This document shows positions 58,200 to 64,000 of a stretch of DNA of 64,000 nt, one piece after another (the stretch's first letter is position 1; each line of letters starts with the position of its first letter). The translations under genes and the position numbers were made by a program. This DNA comes from Odobenus rosmarus divergens. Its lineage: Eukaryota > Chordata > Mammalia > Carnivora > Odobenidae. The DNA lies in contig NW_004450302.1 in NCBI RefSeq assembly GCF_000321225.1, positions 4,648,948 to 4,712,947 on the forward strand, given 5' to 3'. The notes under the pieces are model-generated. The model had not been told where the DNA came from. It saw only the letters and a list, made by a program, of their open reading frames with translations, and made no database searches.

Positions 58200-58790
58200 A
58201 GCGAGAAATTACCATTTGTCGGGAACTGGTAGGTTTTCAGGGTGTTACTGCGGCATAATTGAGACCTCCCTGGCTGATACAGGCTATAATCCCACCATTC
58301 AAAGATGAATCACCGTCAGGATTCCGGTATGTAACTGTAGAAATTCTTATATGCAAATGAGCATGTTTACACACACAGTCCTACAAAAATGGGATCATCT
58401 AGCTCTTGCTGTGGAGCCTTCTCGTACCTAATATGTGGTGAGTGTCTTTCCACGTCAGATTTGCGTCTATACCCTGTTTGTGTAGCTCCATAGCATACCA
58501 CTGCGTGGTTATGCCAAAATTTGGTTTCCAGTTCCTTTTTGGTGAAACTGGAGGTTTAAATGTTATTTTTATAAGCTCCATGAGGAGCGTCTTAGGTAAA
58601 TATTTTTACGCCCTGGCTTGACCATTTCCTTAGGTTTAGGATAAGTCCTAAGAAGTGGGATTGCTGACTCTGAGGATATGCACATCCTTTGGATACACAG
58701 TGCCAAACTACCCGCCCGGAAGCCTGCCTGGATCCCCCCTCTGGCCAGCTCACTAGCGCTCATTTCTCTGTAATCTCGTTAATAGCAGGC
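58200..58790 (-). repeat. Diverged L1-like fragment, inverted
   Basis: 'gggatcatctagctcttgct', 'gtagctccatagcataccac' and 'cctaagaagtgggattgctg' resemble inverted L1 3' text, strongly decayed. Limits are uncertain. Confidence 0.45.
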
Positions 58791-59339
58791 ATGATCGACT
58801 TATCCAGATGATCCCAATCCAAAGAGCACTCAATCCTAGCTTTATGATCAGCTCATGGACTGCCTTCCTAACTTTGGCAACTCTTCCATCCGTCTGATCC
58901 CTCTCAAGTCAGGGAGCCAAGTGGGCACAGCCTCTGGGCCCACCCAGGTAGAAGGCCAAGCAGGAACTGTTGCCCTGTATTCTAGATCCCCTCTGGATTT
59001 CTCTTACGCAGAGCTCCTCCCTCTGATCTTCCTCTCCTTTCTTCCCCGTCTTTTCCTAAGGGGCTTTTTAAAGCCACTTAAAAAAAAATTATTAAACAAC
59101 ATTACGGAAACATTAGAATTCTAAGTGAAAAAGAAAAAAAAAACACAACTCCCCACCCATCGGTGGTCCCAACAAATTCGGTGGTTTTTATTGGCCTGTG
59201 TTCCCTTGCAGTCCTCATCCAAATGCATGCAAAATTTTTGCCCAGCTGGGCTCCAGCACAGATCTCATTTTGCATCTGCCCCTTTGGCCGCTAGTTGGGT
59301 CAGAAGCATTGTTCCATGTTGTTACATGGTTGTCCTCTG

Positions 59340-59850
59340 TCTCATTTTGTTGCACAATGTTTCAATGGGTGAATAATTTAATAATTATTACCCTGATGTA
59401 AGTCACTTAAGTGGTTACCCGTTTTCCTCTACTATAAATCATGCTGTGGCACATGCTTTTATGCATTTAGCTTCTTCCTTCATTGCAATTATTTCCTCAG
59501 GTCAGTTCCCAAGAATGAGAGAGTTTAAGGTTAAAGGGTGGTGGGAGTGCTCGAATAATACTTGGTATGAACTGTTACGGTTTTCAAGAAGATTTTTCTT
59601 TTCTTTTCCTGCTCAAAAAAATAATGCTCTTTTTCAACCGTAGAGAAGAAAGCAAAAATTCTACTACCCAGAAGTTACCACTACTAACATTTGGACAACC
59701 ATCCCTCCAGACGTCTCTTGATGCATACGTATACATATAGATGTAGAAATAAAAATAATTTCTCACCAAAGGATCATATTCATGTGCCAATTTTGCAAGC
59801 TGTTTTTTTACTCAACATGTCCTGGGTTTTTTCATCGGTTCTGCCAGCCA
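59340..59850 (-). repeat. Diverged L1-like fragment, inverted
   Basis: 'ataaatcatgctgtggcaca' and 'aggtcagttcccaagaatga' match the order of an inverted L1 3' piece at low similarity. Limits are uncertain. Confidence 0.4.
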
Positions 59851-59899
59851 CAGTGCCTGTGTGCTATAGCATTATGCATCAAAGTCATAGCTGTGAACC

Positions 59900-60075
59900 A
59901 GGCGCAGTGCCAAGAATTTTATCTGCATTAGCTCATTTAAGCTCCACACCAACCCAATGAGATAAGTTCTATTATTATCATGCCCATTTTATAGATGAGG
60001 GAACAGGCTCAGGGAGTTAATTGACTGCCCAGGGTCACCTAGGTAGGAAGTGGTGGGGCTAGCACTCAGTTTGCA
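59900..60075 (-). repeat. MIR remnant, inverted
   Basis: 'cattagctcatttaagctcc', 'cattttatagatgagggaac' and 'gcccagggtcacctaggtag' follow inverted MIR order. Confidence 0.8.
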
Positions 60076-60794
60076 TTCTCGGGGGCTCCGAAACAGATGT
60101 GTATATAAATAACACATGAATACATTCTTACTGTAAAAAGTAATAATCCTACAAGAAGTACCATAGCATAGAAAGTAAAGTGTGAAAGTCCCCCTTTACA
60201 CTCCACAAGGGGTTTGACGTGTGAGTCAGTTAAGTTTAGGTTCAAGTGCGTATGACAGAAAACCAAAGTAACATAAGCTTAAGGAAATGAATGTATTTCT
60301 TTTTCTTCCACATAGAAGAGGTCTGGACAGAGCATTTCAGGGCTGGTATGGTGGGCCTGTGATCTCTGGCCATGAAGAACCCAAGCTTCTAACTTTATGC
60401 TCTATCTTCTCAGTTCCTAACTTCTGTCCCTTAAAGCCTCCACATGGTCTAATATGGTCCCTGGAGTTCCAGCCATCATGTCTGCATTCCAGGCAATAGA
60501 AAGGGGGGAGGCTGAAGGAGCAATGGTGTTTCCTCCAGCTGAATCAGCCCCCTCTAAAGAGCTTCTTCAAAGTCCCCCTGCCCCATGACCTCGGCTTGCT
60601 TCTAATTGGCCCCCCTTATCGACAAAGGAGGCTGGGAAGTGTGATTTTTAAACTGAGCATGTTGCTGCTTCCCCACCATCCCCCATAAAAGAAGGGCTTG
60701 GTTAATTTAGAAAACTGGGGTGGGGGGGCAGAACAGATATTAAGAGGCAGTCAGCTCTACCACCATGTGTATCCTTCCCTGTCCTTTTCTACAA

Positions 60795-60842
60795 ATTTGT
60801 GTATATATGTGTGTGTGTATATGTACATATATATAAATATAG
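60795..60842. repeat. TA/TG-rich microsatellite
   Basis: Mixed (TG)n and (TA)n units such as tgtatatatgtgtgtgtgta cover about 45 bp. Confidence 0.8.
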
Positions 60843-61244
60843 TTTTAAAATATTGTGTAAGTGGTACCTTGTTTTAGTTTACATATTAAAATTTCCCAAC
60901 CAGATTAAACGTTTTCTATTAAATATTTATTTACTAGTTATTGTGTTGTATGCATATTTCCTGATCGAGCTGAACGAACTGTCTAGATAGAATAGAACAG
61001 AATAGGTATTATAACTATGTTGACTTTTCGTCTTATTTGCTGTCAGAATTGCTTCCAGTATACCACCCTTTTATCCAGTATACCCATCCTCTCTCTCCTT
61101 ATTTTTGGAAACAAGTTTTCTATACCTGTCAGATATTCACATACTGAGTCCATCTTTTTCCCTGCGACTTTTCTGTCAGTTCCAGACACCAGAGAGGGGG
61201 TCAACTTCCAAGTTGTCTGCTCCCGCCAGGAGACGCAGTCTAAT

Positions 61245-61345
61245 GTTGGTGGCTAGGCCCACCTGGGTCCGAATCTCCACTCTGCTGCTTCCCACCTGCA
61301 TGACCGGAGGCAGGAAAGTTCCTTCATCTGAGATCTAGTGTTTCG
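61245..61345 (+). repeat. MIR remnant
   Basis: 'ggtccgaatctccactctgc' and 'cacctgcatgaccggaggca' are the MIR tRNA-related and core parts. Confidence 0.55.
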
Positions 61346-61492
61346 TGACGGGGTGTAGTGAAGGGGTTACACCAGCCCTGGGTTATCAAAGCTGGCTCTG
61401 CGTCAGAACCACCAGATGGGTGGTAAAATGCACCTTCCTGGGCCCCTCTGAGATTTACGGAATCCAAATCTCTGTACCAGGAATCTGTATTT

Positions 61493-61711
61493 TTTATTTA
61501 TTTATTTAAAACTTGGGTTTCACTAAATTTTTTTTTAAAGCATTTTACCTATTAGAGAGAAAGAGAACAGGAGCAGGGGAAGGGGCAGAGGGGGAAGCAG
61601 AAGCAGACACCGCGCTGAGCAGGAAGCCCAATGTGGGGCTTGATCCTAGGACCCTGAGATCATGACCTGAGCTGAAGGCAGACGCTTAACCCACTGAGCC
61701 ACCCAGGCTAC
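61493..61711 (-). mobile_element. SINEC, inverted, first of two at one site
   Basis: It starts in a T/A-rich tail, has the body 'gagaacaggagcaggggaag' and ends gagccacccaggctaccc. It is flanked by ctgtattt on both sides. Confidence 0.85.
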
Positions 61712-61727
61712 CCAGGGCTCTGTATTT

Positions 61728-61923
61728 CTTTTTTTAAGATTTTACTTATTTATTTGACAGAGAGAGACACAGCAAGAGAGGGAACACAAGCAGGGGGAGT
61801 GGGAGAGGGAGAAGCAGGCTTCCTGCCAAGCAGGGAGCCCGATGCGGGGCTCGATCCCAGGACACTGAGATCAGGACCTGAGCCCAAGGCAGACGCTTAA
61901 TGACTGAGCCACCCAGGTGCCCC
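61728..61923 (-). mobile_element. SINEC, inverted, second of two at one site
   Basis: It is complete, from aagattttacttatttattt to gagccacccaggtgcccc. The copies of agggctctgtattt flank it exactly. Confidence 0.92.
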
Positions 61924-62264
61924 AAGGGCTCTGTATTTTTAAATGCTCCCTGGGTGAACCTGATGCGCAGCCATACTTCAGGACCACTGGGTCAGCCCAG
62001 GTGCGAGATTGCTTCCTGCACCGTGGTCTGAGTAGGGAGTTGGGTTGGGGGCTGCAGCAGCCCTTGGCTATAGTCACTGCTGCAGCCAGCAGGTCTTGCC
62101 TCTTCCTCTTGGATCAACAGCTCCCATTTCACATCCAGCCTGATCAGCAGCCCCTTCTCCCTTCTTTGGGGCAGGGGATGGTAAGATGGTAGTCAGGCTC
62201 CTGGGATGTGGCCTAAGTGGCTGTCATAGTAATGCCCCTGGGAGGAAGCCAGTGTCCCTAGCTG

Positions 62265-62470
62265 GGTGACCTGAATTAAGCCACTCTGTGAGATTCCATT
62301 TCCTCACCTCTGAAGGCAGGATTGTGCCGTTTTCAAGGTTATTATAAGGTTGGCAATGATGGATGGTTGGGTGGATGGATGGATGGATGGATGGATAGGA
62401 AGAGCCCTAGTATAATTCCTGGCAAAAATGCACATTTGACAAATGCAGTAGTTATTACTATTAGCATTTT
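62265..62470 (+). repeat. MIR-like remnant with an inserted (TGGA)n microsatellite
   Basis: 'agccactctgtgagattcca' and 'tttcctcacctctgaaggca' are MIR-like. A TGGA repeat of about 35 bp lies at 62360-62396. Confidence 0.55.
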
Positions 62471-63304
62471 CATTGTGATTTACAGTGCCCGGGGCATGCT
62501 AGCCCTAAGGAAGACAGGTCCTGAACAGGAATTCCTGGTGGCCGACAAGGCCTTACCAGTAGGTAGCCTTGGAAACATTTTCCTCCCATCCCACTGTAGA
62601 ACTTGCCACCTCCCCGGTGGCTGGGAGGGCATGTGCCACAGGCAGAGTGACAACCTCCAGGCAGCATCACCCATACTTTTTATACCAGTATTCCTTGCCC
62701 TTCCCCCCCAGCAGGTGAGACAGGAATGGCCCCATTCTTCAGGTGGCTGAGCTATGCAGGCAGGGATATGCACCTGCCTCCCAGACCCCTGACACCTGGG
62801 GCGCACTCCCAGAGTGTGCCTTGCCTTTGCTCCCACCTCCTGATTAGGTCTCTCGTGGTGCCCATTGACCCTCATTCTTCCCTAGACTTTGGGCCTCCTT
62901 CCCTCCATTCCTACTGTTCCTGACTCAGCCTGGGGCTTCTATTGAATTTGACCAACTCACACAGGCCTCACTTTCTTTGACGACCTTTCTTATTGTGATC
63001 AAGACCCCAGTAAGAGGCCAAATGCCTTTCTGAGGCTCTTGGAAGCACCAATGGGGAATAAGGTGGGCAAGGTCTCGGCTCCTGGAGGCTGCTTTAGATC
63101 ACTGAGGAAACAAATCCCCTTCCTCCAGGTGCCCCCTCTCCCGACTGACCCTTCAGGGTAATTCATGAACAATACAAATAAGCGATGTAAACTGTCAAGC
63201 AGGCAACCCTAATCTTGAACAAAGTCTGAAGGTCTAGGGACATTTTAACGATCCTACTCATGCACCCCCAGCTTGAGCACAGCCTGAATGGTTCCCTTCT
63301 TGGG

Positions 63305-63465
63305 CCCTGGTGTGTGAAAGCCTCAGATCCCAGCTCTGTCGCCTGTTCGATGCTTAATCTCAGGCAAGGGACTTTACCTTTCTGTGCCTCAGTTTCTTCA
63401 TCTGTAAAATGGGGATGCTAATAAGATTCTCCACCTCATTTGATTACTGTAAACATTGAAGAAGT
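63305..63465 (+). repeat. MIR remnant
   Basis: 'atcccagctctgtcgcctgt', 'ctgtgcctcagtttcttcat' and 'ctgtaaaatggggatgctaa' match the MIR core very well. Confidence 0.85.
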
Positions 63466-63479
63466 TAGCATACATAACT

Positions 63480-63968
63480 AAAACAACCAGAGAAAAATAT
63501 ATAAGTTGGATTTCATCAAATTAAAATTTTTTGTGTGTCGAAGGACACCGTCAAGAAAGTGAAAAGAAAACCCACAGAAGGGAAAAAAGTATTTGCAAAT
63601 CATACATCTGACCAGGATTTGACATCCAGCATATATAAATAATTCCTATAACTCAACAACAAAAAAGACAACCCAATTAAAAAGCAGGCAAAGGATGTAA
63701 ATAGCCTTTTCTCCAAAGAAGATATACAAATGGCCAATAAGTACATGAAAAGCTGCTTGACATCATTATAGCCGTTAAGGAAATGCAAATCAAAACCACT
63801 GTGAGATGCTGCCTCACATCCACAAGGATGGTTATAATTATTTTTGAAAAGGAAATAACAAGTGTTGGTGAGTTTGTGGAGAAACTGGAACCCTCATACC
63901 CAGTTGGTGGGAATGTAAAATGGTGCATCTCATCAAGAACAAAAAGGTTTGTTTCCTCAAAAAGTTAA
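63480..63968 (+). repeat. L1 LINE 3' fragment
   Basis: 'ttggatttcatcaaattaaa', 'caaatggccaataagtacat', 'gaaatgcaaatcaaaaccac' and 'acccagttggtgggaatgta' are the end of L1 ORF2 and its 3' UTR in sense orientation. Frames are broken, so it is not active. Confidence 0.9.
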
Positions 63969-63970
63969 AT

Positions 63971-64000
63971 AGGGGCACCTGGGTGGCTCAGATGGTTAAG
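63971..64000 (+). mobile_element. SINEC head, cut by the window end
   Basis: Only aggggcacctgggtggctca and ten more bases are in the window. It follows the L1 fragment directly. Confidence 0.88.

Larger units (their letters stand above)
61375..61992. mobile_element. MER5A-like hAT element split by two SINECs
   Basis: 'gcgtcagaaccaccagatgg' and 'atccaaatctctgtaccagg' lie before the SINECs. 'ttttaaatgctccctgggtg' and 'cagccatacttcaggaccac' lie after them and complete the element. Confidence 0.6.
53267..64000. other. Downstream region of RSAD1, no gene seen
   Basis: I found no canonical AATAAA close behind the RSAD1 stop and cannot place the 3' UTR end. From memory of human synteny MYCBPAP should follow, but I recognise none of its exons. 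The region holds an L1-like piece (54.0-54.6 kb), several SINECs, a MaLR-type LTR, MER5A pieces, MIRs and L1 fragments. Confidence 0.6.

Noticed and set aside
53267..64000. Search for MYCBPAP first exons
   Set aside because: Synteny would predict this gene downstream of RSAD1, but I recognised no matching coding exon before the window ends, so none is called.

Overview
The window is nuclear DNA of a carnivoran mammal, most likely an arctoid (bear, seal or weasel-like lineage). I see about 35 copies of the carnivore tRNA-Lys-derived SINE (SINEC/CAN-SINE). Their head matches the arctoid type that I remember, not the canid or felid types. All real genes have vertebrate exons with GT/AG splice sites, and there is nothing prokaryotic or plasmid-like here. 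Species-level assignment is not possible by eye.

Layout: (1) 1-4713, minus strand: the first four coding exons of LRRC59, with the rest of the gene beyond the left edge. (2) About 5.1-13.4 kb: intergenic and repeat-rich, with an old L2 split by a complete solo LTR (12-bp terminal inverted repeats, 5-bp target duplication), a decayed L1 and many SINEs. (3) 14,091-45,756, plus strand: complete ACSF2 with 16 coding exons and 615 residues. Intron 1 is 18.9 kb and full of repeats. (4) 37,568-40,733, minus strand: complete CHAD (chondroadherin, 359 residues, 3 coding exons, TATA promoter), lying wholly inside ACSF2 intron 10. (5) 47,770-53,266, plus strand: complete RSAD1, 9 coding exons and 442 residues. 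(6) 53.3-64 kb: repeat-rich downstream DNA in which I find no gene. An L1 3' part and the start of one more SINE close the window. The order LRRC59-ACSF2(CHAD)-RSAD1 is the one I know from human chromosome 17q21.33. The three complete gene models each give, in frame through every junction, exactly the residue number I remember for the human protein.

The genes do not form one pathway. ACSF2 (mitochondrial acyl-CoA synthetase) and RSAD1 (mitochondrial HemW-like radical-SAM protein) both act in mitochondria. LRRC59 is an ER membrane leucine-rich-repeat protein, and CHAD is a secreted cartilage matrix protein. I found no undescribed system. The points most worth a second look are the nested antisense CHAD/ACSF2 arrangement, an 88-nt ACSF2 intron that holds a poly(A)-signal hexamer near its branch site, a RSAD1 splice acceptor next to a DNA transposon, repeated SINE insertion at one target site, a SINE inverted-repeat cluster, a perfect 36-bp tandem duplication, and two G-quadruplex candidates.
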